In this document: one piece after another, positions 34,926 to 48,090 of the stretch
Position numbering within the stretch: the first letter of the stretch is position 1
Layout of the letters: every line of letters starts with the position of its first letter
Assembly: GCA_039881145.1 (NCBI GenBank)
Contig: JAYKKI010000088.1
Span: forward strand, 5,912,001-5,976,000
Length of the DNA: 64,000 nt
Source: Druceiella hillmani
Taxonomy: Eukaryota > Arthropoda > Insecta > Lepidoptera > Hepialidae
Direction of reading: 5' to 3'
Position numbers and translations under genes: made by a program
Notes under the pieces: model-generated
Seen by the model: the letters and a program-made list of their open reading frames with translations, nothing else
Databases searched by the model: none
What the model was told of the DNA's origin: nothing

Positions 34926-36115
34926 GTGATACCTTAATTGACGCACGAAAACGAATCATTTATCACCTGAATTACATTCATGGACCGGTACATTAGCAAT
35001 TGATTTTGAAATTTAGAAAAATATTATTAAAGATCTTCAAATGAAGTGTCAATTTTAGGCACCAAGAGCCATAGGTCTAGGAAATGTAAAGCTGTGATAG
35101 ACGGATGGATGGATATGACGAAATTATAATGATTCCCTCTTTTATTACGCAATCCTAAAATTCGGCTAATTGTGTGTCTTAATGCCTAATATATGCTTCT
35201 CTTTTATTTATATCTCTTGCCATGTTTGATGCAAGTCAATGGAAATAATTTTAATTGAAAATTCTAATCGAATGTCATCTTTCTTGAGGACGTCTAAGCC
35301 ATTGACTGGGATACAATGGAAATCGCTAAATCTGCTGATGACAAGTTTATTGCATTTTATAGTTTTGTTATTCAATTGCTCGACAAAGACCGCCTTTGGA
35401 TGAATGAGTCCGTCAGACAAATTATGGCGGATTACGATTGGGCTAAAGCGAAGTAGAGGACAGACTCAAGTCCATATCAGTGGGAGGGTTTTTGAGGGCT
35501 AAGAAACAAGTATTTGCAAATATGCAAAAATAAAAAAAACACCATATTCCCTTATTAATACGCAACTTTAGTTCTATTTTTAATTGGTAGTTTCCGGTAT
35601 TTCCATTTATTAGAAAATCTTATACCGATTCGGATAGCTGGCGATTAGATCTCGACCAATCACATTTACATTTCTTTAAACGACATGTAGTGCTTAACTG
35701 AATTATCAAGTTGGTAACTATGGACAGTGTTGCGTGTGACTATGAACAGTATCTCTCGGAAACTAAAAATAGTATCTAGTGTTCATCTCTATCTACTAAA
35801 CACCTATATATGTTAATGGATACCTGTGACTTCAACATCAAAGTTAAAAAATCTCTCTCGTCAAATCTTCTTGCGATGAAATCAAAACTCATGGAAATTT
35901 ATGGCTTAAATTTTAATGATCTTAAACCAATTAAAAGTACTGTAACTTTGGTCAGTACCAATATTTTTAACACCTCTTTGTCAACTTAGCGAATCTTTCC
36001 TGTGGAATGGAAAAAAGACTATATTATTCCGATGCGTAAAATGTTACAGCCTGCACAACCTAAAGATGACCGGATCATGTCAATTCTTATTTCATTTAGT
36101 CTTTGGATAGATTGA
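34925..36115 (+). repeat. Block F, left copy (F1), containing a dead LINE
   Basis: Matches 56,330-57,450 in direct orientation: 'aaacgaatcattt', 'atattattaaa.atcttcaa.tgaagtg', 'gatggatggatatgacgaaattat', 'accgattcgga.agctggcgattag'. Much of it is the LINE remnant described separately. Confidence 0.85.
35290..36115 (+). pseudogene. Old non-LTR retrotransposon remnant (linker and start of RT), F1
   Basis: Bases 35,295-35,520 read as the linker between endonuclease and reverse transcriptase of an insect non-LTR element: AIDWDT..., then WAKAK, a stop, and a tail with QWEG and GLRNKYLQICKN. Bases 35,955-36,110 read NIFNTSLST, stop, RIFPVEWKKDYIIPMRK, which fits the conserved start of the polymerase domain (usual form ..LSTG.FP..WK.A.I.PI.K). 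The stop at 35,987-35,989 replaces the usual glycine. No later RT motifs are present. It is a dead fragment, older than the duplication. Confidence 0.75.
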
Positions 36116-36980
36116 TAATGGTCAACTCATTACCTTTTTCAAGGCTCATACGTCCTAAAACCCCTCTGATTTGAAAGCTGAAAATCTGAGCTTGAAAGTT
36201 ATAGCATCTCAACTGATGATGTACTGATGCTATGATTATGTTAAGTTTGCAAATTAATTATGCATACTGCTTTCAACTCCGTTGTTTTCCTGCGACCTTA
36301 CGGTTGGTGGGTCTCAAGAAGAATTCTTTTCCTCCTATTCTTAATATTTATTGTTAGTGTTGTTAATATATATAGCAATTATTAGCAAAATTACACATTT
36401 TTGAACTTTTATTACTCAAAAACAGTTTGAAATATTTAATATTTACCTGAATCTCATATTAAATTCTAATAATATATATTTAGATACGGAGCGCGGAAAC
36501 ATTGTTTCGCGCATCTTTACAAGTACGGAGAGATAGATGATTTTTTTAATATATGGCAATGTATTAATTTAGAAAGTAGAAAGTGAAAGTCGCTGGCAGG
36601 GGTTGGGCTGACGGCAGACGCGAGGTCTGACGGAGACATAGGGTTGGTGGACTGCAGATGGATATACGGATGGCTAACTTATAAAAGATGCTTATGACAA
36701 TGAGTTCATCGCAAATAATTACAAACGCAAATATATAATTTTTATAAATCATGTTTACTAACTGGTGAACTCATTTTTGTAACAAAAAATATCAAAATAT
36801 CTTAGATATCAGTGTAAAGCCCTTGGTATGGAGAAACATTTCATGAAAGGGAACATTCTATTTCCCTCCATTTTTAGTGTTGAGAATAGCAGATCTAGTA
36901 GAGATTTCGAAATGATTTCTTTTAAATACATAATTTGAATGCATAAGTCAAGGTCAACTAAACATAGACATTAGCAGTAA
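36115..36980. other. No gene seen
   Basis: AT-rich spacer. A GC-richer patch at 36,585-36,660 (purine-rich, GGTTGGGCTGACGGCAGACG) is not explained. Confidence 0.5.
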
Positions 36981-37278
36981 ATGCGTAAGATTCCTCTTCT
37001 AACTCTTGTAATTTGCCATCCTTTAAGTATCCATCCGTGATCTATCTAAACGTTTGCATTTATAATATTAGGGATATAATATTTGGGTTGCATGAGCTTC
37101 TTAGTGACAAATAGACAAATCGATGAACATGGCAATTTTAAAAATATCAACACGATTTCATAAATTGACAAGTGTATAAAACCAAATTGGCATGTTTCTC
37201 GTAATTTAAATGCCTTTGAATAAATATTACCACAAAACTCACTTCCGTCACTTCGGTCTCCAACTTGCGAACCTTTTA

Positions 37279-37339
<61 letters not shown>

Positions 37340-37450
37340 CCGTCATATGTAAAAAACAACTCTTTAGTATTTGTCATAAAATATAAAAATGGGTATCCAA
37401 TTATGTAGATTTAGCAAACAAATTAGTTTTAAATTTTTATTTTGAATGAA
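36980..37450 (+). repeat. Block D, copy 2
   Basis: Direct match to D1 (29,690-30,130). The (TA)n tract at 37,280-37,337 stands where D1 has a short 'ttattcatgtat', so the expansion is specific to this copy. Confidence 0.85.
37280..37337. repeat. (TA)n microsatellite in D2
   Basis: About 29 TA units, absent from the matching place in D1 (near 29,970). Confidence 0.97.
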
Positions 37451-37890
37451 AATTCAAGTTTTGAATTGGAATGTAGTATCTAAGTATCGAAAATGGCCAA
37501 GTAGTTTGATATGAATACAAGCCTACTTACACCTAGACACCTAGATTTAGAATGTCATTCCCAGCGGAGTGATTTTTTTCAAATACTAAAGAAAATAAAT
37601 TCTGTTCCAGGATAAAATTATATCTCCACCGAGATTGTATGAAAATTTTACAAAAATTATTCGAATATTCGAGGCGTGAAAGTGGTTTCAAAAACAATTT
37701 CAAGAAACAAAAAAAGATACCCTATTTAGTACATAAACCATAATAGAATTTAAAAATAAAAGTAGCCGTTTATTTTATGGCACTCTTCAGATTAAAAAAA
37801 ATGTTGACACATTTACGAAGCCGTTATTGGATGAAATACCAGTTTTCCAAGAAATTATTCAAGGTAATATATTCAATATCCTCACTGATT

Positions 37891-38181
37891 TTAAAAGCTT
37901 TGTTTATGTAGGGTAAAATTAATTTTGTGTGCTCTGCTGTAAAAAGTGGGTATATTTTTACTGCTAACAAACATATAACTAGTTGCAAGAAGAATAAAAA
38001 TTGGAAGCATAGGGCTTTTTTGGTTCAGTATTTTTTGAGTACTAATCCAATTGGCGACTTTTTGAAGAGCATACGTAGTAGAGGCAAAGGCTTTTGGGTT
38101 TTTGTTACGGACTATCTTCATTCGCTCACTTTCTGGTAATAAATACTTGCGGAAATCAAAACGCTCCAGACCTTCACCCAT
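37891..38181 (-). CDS. Unrecognised 96-residue ORF, doubtful
   Basis: The frame opens at ATG 38,181 in a reasonable context (ACGGGATGG), with an in-frame stop four codons upstream. It has a charged first half (RFDFRKYLLPESERM, then KIVRNKNPKAF) and one hydrophobic stretch (LPIFILLATSYMF, about residues 59-71). The residue mix is more protein-like than the other short ORFs of the window. I do not recognise a family. No promoter, intron or neighbour supports it. It may be a fragment of a retrocopied gene, a mobile-element ORF, or chance. Confidence 0.2.
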   Translation of the reverse strand: MGEGLERFDFRKYLLPESERMKIVRNKNPKAFASTTYALQKVANWISTQKILNQKSPMLPIFILLATSYMFVSSKNIPTFYSRAHKINFTLHKQSF

Positions 38182-38284
38182 CCCGTTTATTCAAGGGTCT
38201 AACAACCCGTCGGCGTATAACAATTTGAAAATTGACCTTCAAATACAAGTCGCACGTATAAAATTAAATGTACCTTCCACGTTG

Positions 38285-38375
38285 TGACGGCCTACTCTGT
38301 CCAGTATACTGTTTAAATACACGGTTTGCCGTCTCTAAACACGCTCTGCCATTGAGCTATATTGGACCAAATAGA
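38285..38375 (-). other. tRNA-like A-box patch, probably not a tRNA
   Basis: The minus strand has TAGCTCAATGGCAGAGC, a good match to a tRNA D-arm/A box, followed by a possible anticodon arm (GTTT.......GCAAAC). No B box (GGTTCRA..CC) follows at the right distance and no acceptor stem closes. It is probably a decayed tRNA or a tRNA-derived SINE head. Confidence 0.3.
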
Positions 38376-38768
38376 GCATACATTATTGTAGAAATTTGTT
38401 TTTTTTTCTTGATTGCCAAATTAAGCGACTTTTCTTTGTTTTTTTCTTTGTCTTCTACCTATAAAAATCTATCGAATTAATTTTATATGCACATCCTTTT
38501 ATATCCACGTTGAGATTTGAAACATGGCGCTAACGCTTATTTCCAACGATAAAATATTTCTATACTGGAGTCATGATTTGACGATGGAGAATAACTGTAA
38601 GCATAGGATCTTCTCGACGGTGAATAGTAGACCTATCTACTGTTGGATAGTTTTACTTATTTTTATAAGTTTTTCGTTTATGGGGTAATCAGACTCTGAT
38701 GATATAACCAGGAACCGACGCTGAATATCGTTGGAGACAAGGATTTCCTTAATGCTAAAAATATATCC

Positions 38769-39113
38769 ATGGAGTTTGTGTTCCTTTCACTTGTCTTGGT
38801 AAATTTTATGTGTATCTTACTTTTGGTCACATTTATTTATAGAAGGCGATCAGGTAATGATGATGGAGTCGGCATCTGGTTTTTGAGATGGAAATTAAGC
38901 AATCCCCTTAATGGTTTAATAATAGAGATATTCAGTTTTGCTCATTGCACTTGTGTTGATAAATTATCAATTTGCAAAGAATGTAGAGGTTCTAATAATG
39001 AAGTCGAAAATAGTAGACGCATCGAGTTTCCAATCACTTCATTTATCGTGGTAATTTCTATGTGTATCTTATTCTTTATCACTTCTGAAGAAAAAATTTT
39101 TTTTTTTAAATAA
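38769..39113 (+). other. Internally duplicated stretch with a 114-residue ORF
   Basis: DNA near 38,775-38,832 recurs near 39,025-39,084, both with 'tttatgtgtatcttacttttggtcac' or a close variant. This gives the ORF a hydrophobic segment at each end (residues 3-25 and about 90-106). The hydrophobic look comes from T-rich DNA. No family is recognised, and a gene is unlikely. Confidence 0.2.
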
Positions 39114-42100
39114 TTTTTCTATTAGATTTTGTTTGTTTAAGTATATCAAAAATTAATTACAATTTTCCACCCTAGTTTTGGCATCTATAGGAACTCAATT
39201 TAGAAAAAAAGTTCTTGGTCATCTCGTAACAGCTAAGAGCAGCATATGTAATTTTTAACTTGTTATGTTTCATAATTCTGGGAATTTCACAAGGAGTCAG
39301 TCGTTGAATAGCAATTGGCTTTTAAATGTTTATCGATTCTAAAGTCTTCGGATCGCAAAAGAATTTTACTTTCTACCTATTTTAACAAACATTTATTACA
39401 ATGGTTTTATTTATTTAATGACAAAGTTTTATCTACAACTACATAATGAGATACGTGTATGATTCAATCTATGTATTCCAATCAATATTTTGTTGTCTCT
39501 GATTTCAATATATTCATATACCCTCACTGCCTGATCATCATAGATTTCTTGAATCGCAAGAAATCTTGAATAGCCCTTTTTTTTCTCATAAACGCTAATT
39601 TGAAATAAAATAACAACATAAACTATTGGAATAGGTTATGGAGCAGGTAATTTGGGTAGTATAATCAATTAGATTGTTTTTATTTGTTTTGTTTTTTTTT
39701 ATCTGACGAATGGTGGAGTTATTTATAATCGATAAAACATATATGGAATAATAATATTCTAGTTACACGTTAAGAGTTATTGAATACTTAGTAGTTTGCA
39801 ATTGCTATGAATTTGAAAGGGAACGTTTGAAATAGAGTTTTGTTTATTTTTTTTAAGTGTAACTTATTTGTATGTGTCCCCACATTATGACTTAAAGAGT
39901 CATGTGACGCCCAATATAGTTCCCTGTTACGAATACCCTAACGCATCCGTTGACTTCGTACCCCTACAGTATTTTAAAGGCTGGTCGGTAATTAAATAAT
40001 AATAAATTATTTTGAAAAAAAAACATGTATATCCCATAATCGAATGATAAAAATTAACAACCCACGATATCTCGTAGATATCGAGGTATGCAGTAACACA
40101 CCACTATCAAGTAGGGAAGCATGCAGGCAAGGAGTTCCGGGATGTGTACTCCTCCCAGTGGTCGGTGAGCACTTTTGCCGTGAGTATATTTATGACACTC
40201 GAGGCGACTCCACCTGGTCCCGCACTGGTCGTTTGCTATGTTCTGTCTTCTCCATTATATGCCTATTTTTATTTTTGGCCACCCATTATATTTTGTCTCC
40301 TTTCGTGTATTTTTATCTCAATTTTTGCTTATACTTTTTGTGTGTCGTTTTACGAAATCGGATTCTATACAACAGAACGCATTTTTAATTCATCAAATTT
40401 TTATTAAATACACGCTTTAACCCGCATGTATATCCACAAGAGTAAACACAAAAGAAGGTACACTTCTAATGTGTGAGTCTATAATACTGTTACACATCAC
40501 TTTTTCCGGTGAACATTTCTATAATATAAAAGGAAGAATCGACAGTTTGCTAAAACTTTGCTTCAAGCAAGATGATGAGGTGAAAAGATGAACTTGTATA
40601 AATGTCTAGTCTAGTCCATCGAACCAAAACAAATCCACAGCATTTAACCCTTTTCTAGACATCCACCCTCATTAGTAAATTACACACGACGATACGGCGA
40701 ACAGTATTAATCAAGCATTACGCCCTCGTAAAAACGTCACCCGTGCACCCTTTTAAATATGTTTATTAAAATAACTCAAACCTGGATGGGCAACGATAGG
40801 TACTTCAGCTAAACGCAAAGCGGGAGTTAAACCTCCACCCTTCACAAGTTCTGATTTACATGTAAGACTTTTTGATTATCGCAATGTACATACACAAAAT
40901 AGGCAACAATGATCCATGTTTCGTTAAGTCGTCAAACTTGCACTGAAAACGTATAGTTAGATAAACATTGGACACAATTATTAACTATTTATTTAAGGCG
41001 ATGATAATAAATTATTCTATTATAATATAGTATTGATAATTGCGACAAGTAAAGAACGTATTGGATTTTTTATAAAATAAAAAATAAGAAGTGAATGGAT
41101 AGAAATTATAAGTATACAACGAAGATAATTTTACAATTAGATAAAAGGTGGTCCTAATACCGACTTGTCAAATAAATTTGAATTCCTAGTGAAGAAATCG
41201 ACAAGTTAAGAAAAAAAAAAGTAGATTAATTGAATGTTAATATAGTGGTAATTGGATGGAGCGGTTTGTTAGCAGCCACTCTTGCTTTCATAAAACTGTT
41301 TTTATACAAGTGGTGTTAAATTATGGTTACAAAGTAAGACGAAATTAATCAGTAACATTTTCAATATCAGTTTAATTCCGTTCTCAAAATACGCTCATTC
41401 AACGTTATCACAAGTGTGAAGCAGCCTGCAATGCATGCACGCCGAGTGTCGTGTCGTCACAGCAATCACAGCAATACGATACGTTGCCGTGAACCCTTAT
41501 TCGGCCCGAATAGTCCCGTACAGGCCCGTACAGTCATTTTATGAAAATCGATTAGACATTTAATTTAGGGATACATTTATTTTTTTTATTAAGGTTCTTA
41601 TTTTTATAGCGAAACGTTTACATGCAATTGCTAAAAAAATATAAAAAATACTTTTTAATGAAGAATAATTTATTTCTTCGTATCAAGGCTGAAATAGAAA
41701 AAATATGTTTAGTATGAAATTTTGATTTCTTCAAAACTTTATTAAATCTTATAAGTTACGGTTATGCTTGCATGGAATTAGAAAATGAGAAGAAATCTTG
41801 CAGTACACAAAACCATAAAATGCTTAAGAACGTATCATCGTTATCCATTGACTTCTATAGAAAACTATGAAAAACTTTTTTATAGCATGAACATTTCATA
41901 TATACTAAACGATATCAAGTGAAACATGAAGTCAAATCTGACATACACTATTTTAGCGGCCTTTACGTAAAGTAAAATAATATGCGGTTGTAAAGTAATT
42001 TATAAAAGAGGTGGCAGATTTTTTACACACCACATTACTACATACTCTGAAAATGAGAGAAATCACGGTGATGGAGAGATACAAACCAAAAAAAAAATGA

Positions 42101-42781
42101 AGTAACGGAAACTTTTTACTGCAAAATACCAACATCAAAACTAAGATAGTTAATCTATGAGTTGATGACCTCCCTATAAGATATTTTTATTTTTAATGTA
42201 ATGTAATATAATGGACCTTCACCCCTAATCCCTCAATTAGTGAAAGTTATGCTAGTCAATATGTCTTCATATAGAAAAATAATACTCACATTTGATAAAA
42301 GATTAATTAAAATGTTACGAACCCTTAAATGTCCAAACTTTTATATCTTTCTTACTCCTTGTAGTGTTTTATTCGTACGTAACCGAATTATTATTACTTA
42401 TCTTTGAACCCTTTACTATTTGTTTCCAATTTATCTCAAGTTTTTCAATAATTTTGAAGCAAAACTTAGTATATTATAAATTGTGTATTACTATATGTGT
42501 AATATTGTGTTATCAAATAAGTACCTATATCGAAAAGGAGAAGCCCGTTACCACTATTAAAATATTGACTGAAATTTTAAAATAGTAAAGGACGAGTTAA
42601 TATATTTTTGTTGTAATAACATAAATAAGAATAACTTGGCCTTTACAAATTAAGTGTTGTTGGTGAAAAAAAGTGTAAAGAGTTATTCACGTTCAGCCCA
42701 GTACACGTGACTGAAGTGAAACTTTTTTGGCTTTCTGAATCCCGATTTGTAAGTATAAAGTAAAGGGTAAAACGGCACTGA

Positions 42782-42822
42782 CAGAGAGAGAGAGAGAGAG
42801 AGCAAGAGAGAGTGAGAGAGAA
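42782..42822. repeat. (GA)n microsatellite, partner of 9,045-9,069
   Basis: GA tract with CA and TG interruptions, longer than its C1 partner. Confidence 0.95.
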
Positions 42823-44505
42823 TATACTAAGTGTAAGTCCATAGGTTGTATTCGAGGGAAACATCTAATAAAATCACCATATGAATTTATGTCGACAATT
42901 GGCAATTAAAAGAAATAGCCGCGATGCCAGTACCACAATACGAGTAAATACGGCGAAAGGAATTCGGGATATATTACTCCTCTCGTAAATTATATTTATA
43001 TCAATTATATATGTGGGTTCATTGTTGATTTGAAAGTTTTTTTTAAATAGCTACGCGGCTTAAATAATCAAACATATTAAATACATATATTGCATATAAA
43101 TAGAATATCCATTTCATCATAAGTCCAAACGTGTTTGAAAAGAATACAGGGAAAGAACGCTTTTCGTAATGAACAAATAAAACTTGACATTAAAACTAAG
43201 AACTGCTTTGTGCTTTTTCAAATACGAAATGAATAAAATACTAACAAAGCGAAAGAAGAGCTAATTCAAACCTACGGCGAGCATATTGCAAAGAAAAATC
43301 AAAATAGCTTACGGCTGAAAAAAACATTGAAAAAGAAAGAAACTTATGGTCTTAGAGAGACAAAACAAGAAAAATTCTTAGACATGTTCACTTCTTTCCA
43401 ATCGATGAAATTAAAGTTTCAATATTGATATTTTCTTTATGATGAATATATGCAAATTATTTAATAAATTTGTTCTCTTGAATTACAACATAACTTTAAA
43501 GGCATTTTTTTAAATTATTTAAATGGAATGCATTAAAAAGTAAAAGACCTAAGGAACTTATCAAGACAAATGAAACCAGCACAAACTCTACGGATCTATT
43601 ATTCACCGCTAAAGAGAACTTTCATTAATTTTCCATCTCCATCTTCAAATCCTGACTTTATCATCTATAAACAAATACTTGCCTATTAGCAAACGTATAC
43701 TAACCTATTGGAAAATCGATGAAATATTGATTAAAAAAATTGCAAAAGGCTGACAGATAACAGAGCAAGTCCCAACTATACTAATTTGTTTAAAAGCTTC
43801 TACTATAAGTTGTCCAACATAATCAATTCTTTTTCTCAAAATGGCTATGTCTGTGCGCATAAATTACGTCAATTACATCATTACGGGTAAGAACTATAAA
43901 ATACCTGTAATTTCAAACAATTTTTCACACAGTTTTGCCAATAATTGACTGATCACGAGTTCAGACGTACGGCATATAATAAAATTAACTAATCAGACGT
44001 GTATTGATGGACCCACGCTTCATTCAATGTTTATTTTTTTTTAAATTTTATTGTAGACGTAGAAAAACTAACTGCTCCAATAATGTAATTTTTAATGGTT
44101 AATCTTTACCTCATAACATGCGCAAAGTAGGGTTACAAATTTTTGATCTAGAATAACATTTTAGGTATAGAAACGTAATCTATATATATTATCACCGTCA
44201 TTAACTCTTTGTCTCAATTCGCTGCTGGATAGAGCCAGTGCCAATGCGCGTATCAAAGGAAGTAACATCCATAATCGCCACGCTGGATAGATGGCTGGCA
44301 GTCACAAAGCGTTGTTTCACGCAACATTGGCATTGCTGCTAGTCACTGGTGTGTGGTATTTTAATTACAATACGTGATTAATAACATCACTTCAGGCCAG
44401 CTCGTTGAGCGGCCGGAAATCAAATCCTTCCCAAGTGCATCGTGCCGTCACAGGCTTCGATCAACCAAATAAACCACGACGGCGCTTATATTTAAGTTGC
44501 CGAAT

Positions 44506-44985
44506 CTATAACTAGATGTATAATAAACTTGTCAAATCAGTAACTAGATGTATAATAAACTTATACAATCAGTAACTATATGTATAATAAACTTGTCAAA
44601 TAAGTAACTCGATGTATAATAAACTTATCAAATCAGAAAATAGATGTATAATAAACTTGTCAAATCAGTAACTAGATATATAATAAACTTATACAATCAG
44701 TAACTATATGTATAATAAAGTTGTCAAATAAGTAACTCGATGTATAATAAACTTATCAAATCAGAAAATAGATGTATAATAAACTTGTCAAATCAGTAAC
44801 TAGATATATAATAAACTTGTCAAATCAGTAACTAGATGTATAATAAACTTATCAAATCAGTAAATAGATGTATAATAAACTTGTCAAATCAGTAACTAGA
44901 TATATAATAAACTTGTCAAATCAGTAACTAGATGTATAATAAACTTGTCAAATCAGTAACTAGATGTATAATAAATTTGTTTAAT
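44506..44985. repeat. 32-bp satellite, 15 units with higher-order structure
   Basis: The unit is close to CAGTAACTAGATGTATAATA then AACTTGTCAAAT. Units 2-5 and 6-9 form two near-identical four-unit blocks (128 bp). Each block has in order a 'cttatacaat' unit, an 'actatatg' unit, an 'aagtaactcg' unit and a 'cagaaaatag' unit. C1 has a single unit at the matching place (about 13,647-13,680). The array therefore grew in this copy after the duplication. Confidence 0.95.
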
Positions 44986-47339
44986 ATTTTGTTTTCCATC
45001 CTAAGTGTGCTAGTGCTTAAGAAATAAATAAATATAAATTATGAACAGACATATTCAGAGAAAATTAAATAATAACGTGACAAAGTTTTTCAAATTTGTT
45101 TAGATGATACACTTTCGAAGTAATATATGTAACATAATAAAATATATTACAGAATATTTATTTAACAATTGTTAATCGTAGCGGTTAAAAGTTGAAAATT
45201 AAAATTTGTAACCGAGTAAACAAGCACGGGCAGTGCAAATCAGCATGTAACATAACAAAATATGTTATGTAATAACGGAACGAAATGTTATAGAATATTT
45301 ATATTACTATTGGTAAACATAGTGGTTAAAAGTTGAAAATTATAAATTGTAACCGAGTGAACGAGTACAGGCAGTGCAAACTTGTCGATGAGAAGGGAAA
45401 TGGAAACAGACGTGCCTTGGACGTTGGCAAAAATACTGAATTTATTTGTTCTGGTTAAATTGTGGGTCGATGTATGGGGGTGGAATATTTATGTTTCAGT
45501 TTTCCATTTAAGCATTGTAAAAGTGCCAAAAAAAAGTTATTTATTTGTTTGTGTGTGCAATCCAATGTTTCCATTTATCTTCGAACCGATTTAGAAATTT
45601 TAAAAAAGCCACGATAGATATACTCGTTGTAATTAAAAAACATATGAATAATTTTTTTGAATCTCCTCTCCTCCCGAATAAAATAAATAAGAACCTATTA
45701 ATATAATTACAAACCCAAGAAAATCCGTCAGTATTACTATGCCCTGCTTATGCCTAAAATTTTTGCAGTTTTATCAGTTCGTGGCAAATTGAAATTCTCT
45801 TACGCCCTGACTATCCTATCGCATGGTCCAATTCCTTAAGTATTCATACAAAATACGTTTTTAACTACCAGTAAATCCAACTGAGAGTCCTTACCGTGTG
45901 TGGTGCATACAGGTGTTAGGTGCACGAAGAGCTTTCCTGTGCTGCTATTATTATATTATTGGAAACGGAAATGGCAAACGTAGCTCCAATGTCTTTTCTT
46001 GGCTTTGTAGATGTATATTAAGATGTTCTTATAGAAAATACACAAAATTTTGCAAAAGGTCGCTACAAAATAAGAATATCTATTAAATGTAACACGGTAT
46101 TAAATTATTCCTCTCGTTGATAAGTCCATTTCCTTTAATCAAGGGGTTTTCAAAAAAAATATTTAATAGTTTTTCAATTACAATGACTATATCCTTAGTG
46201 GTTTTTTTCAAAATGTTTAAATTTGCTTTTTGTATAATTATCATCGTTATTTCCCCTTATAAATCTATTTTCTACCCTACTGCTTCTAATAAGTGTTTCA
46301 CTTTGTGTTGCGCTACTATTTCTAAAAATACCAATTTCCATTGTGGTGTTATAAGGATTTTTATTGTGAAAGTGTTCTATGGCTGTTTAATTCTATGTAC
46401 GCTTATTACAATGAAATTACTTTACCCAGTAAGTTAGGCATTGCCTATTTTTTGAAACTGCAAATTACAGTTTATTACTTCTTCCTTCACGATATTAAAA
46501 TAAATATAAGCCAGCCAAGAAGGAACTGGTTTCGAACTACGAGGAGTGCTTACGTTATTCAGTGTGACGTACAATAAATATACTTTTCATGAATGAACTA
46601 TAAGAACCAAAGAAAATGGAATAGAGGATATTTCGACATACACGCCCTACAACAATCGGTCTTACAAAAAAAGTCAGATAGACTTTGGCCGGTTCGAATG
46701 CTGTGAATAAAAACGCGTTAACGGAAAAAAAACATAGAACATACGGCTGGATACGCGCTGAGAGAGGAAACTGGATCACCTACCTTGTCTGATAAAAGTA
46801 GGCAATTGCTGGTCGACTAATTATCACCTGCAAATATTGGTCATCTGCGTTGCGCGCTAAAGGTGCTTGATGTTAATAAACGATTCACTTAACAATTTTA
46901 AATTAATATTAGCTCACAAAAAAAATTAACTGAACCTAATCTTAATGCCTGTTATTTAGTAAAGTGTGATTAAAATTCCTCGTAAGTGGTCGTCCAGGTC
47001 ATTAAGGTAGAAACGGTAAATGACAAAGTGTAAAACGACAAGTCTGACAGTCTCTTGCATTGCTACCATACGATGATTTTTTTCTTAGTATACAGTATTA
47101 TTCAGCACTACACTCAATAAACACTTTTCCCGGTAAGTTTAAATTTGTTAAAAAAAATTGACCGAGTACGAGTTAGTGCCCCGTATCGAATTGTCCTTTT
47201 GTCCTTTGGAATGAAATTACTTAATTTAACATAAGTAATCATTAAAACTGATCTAGCACCTAGAGCAATACATATTTAATAATACTTATAATAAGTAAAT
47301 ATTGGTGCCAGGGGGATTTGTATAATATCATGAATGCCT

Positions 47340-48090
47340 CATAAACTATATAATTGACTTATAATCTTACCACAGGCTTTATTATTCTGTTTTTACATGA
47401 CTTTAGTTACATTAGTTTCGTAAAATCGCTCATTATTAAAACCATCAAGATCGATCTCATTACCCATTGCTAGCTTTTATGTTCTAATCAAAAGATATCC
47501 ACCATTTCATGTTACGCATTCATAAATCAATATTTTGAGACATTTCTGAGTCGCTTAATACTGTCCCGGATTTGATATTTTTTCTGCTCGATTGACACTA
47601 ACTTAAAGGTTGTTATCTGTACTCTGTCATTAGTTATTTTGTAGTTCTTTGCTGCGTGGGGTATGTACTTACATTACTTCATGTCACCCGCAATTAATAT
47701 GTTTTTTATGGTTCCGTAACTCAACGGAAAAACGGAATCTTTATAAGATCACTAACGTCTTTACCACATCTATTTTTTTCGGAATCCGTTTAACGCAAGA
47801 ACTTAAAATTTGGCATAATAATGAAATATATTAACCCGCATGGATCTCAACAGCCAATATCTAAAAAACATTTGTATGGAAATTATGGTGGTAAGACAAA
47901 TTAAGCACTTGGAAGAAACATTTTTAATTCCATCTTTGGTTTACAATATGGTTTTGAAAGGGGTAGTTCCGAGGATATCAAAAAAATTTGCCATAAATTT
48001 CTGTAGTAGATTTTTAGAAATATATTGAAAAATATGCAAAAAAAATATTTCTACCTTATTTCTGAAATATAGTTAAGTATTACTCTTGCT
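47340..48090 (+). repeat. Sub-block of C2 that is inverted relative to C1
   Basis: Partner of 16,795-18,490 in reverse. It includes the 'gttccgtaactcaacggaaaaacgg...ataagatcac' repeat at 47,700-48,010 with frames NLYKI.NVFTT.IF and then LKGVVPRISKKFA. Which copy has the original order cannot be told from this window alone. Confidence 0.75.

Larger units (their letters stand above)
37450..42480. other. Unshared stretch between the two large copies; no confident gene
   Basis: No partner block was found for these 5 kb. Contents worth naming are the ORF at 37,891-38,181, a tRNA-like patch at 38,285-38,375, an internally duplicated ORF at 38,769-39,113, and a GC-richer patch at 41,400-41,530. Frames at 40,044-40,420 overlap in three phases without any recognised motif and look like chance. 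Confidence 0.45.

Noticed and set aside
40044..40420. Three overlapping plus-strand ORFs (114, 87 and 60 residues)
   Set aside because: Three phases open over the same bases in T-rich DNA, hydrophobic content only, no motif and no homologous block.
44506..44985. CRISPR array
   Set aside because: Units are contiguous with no unique spacers. It is a tandem satellite in a eukaryotic context.
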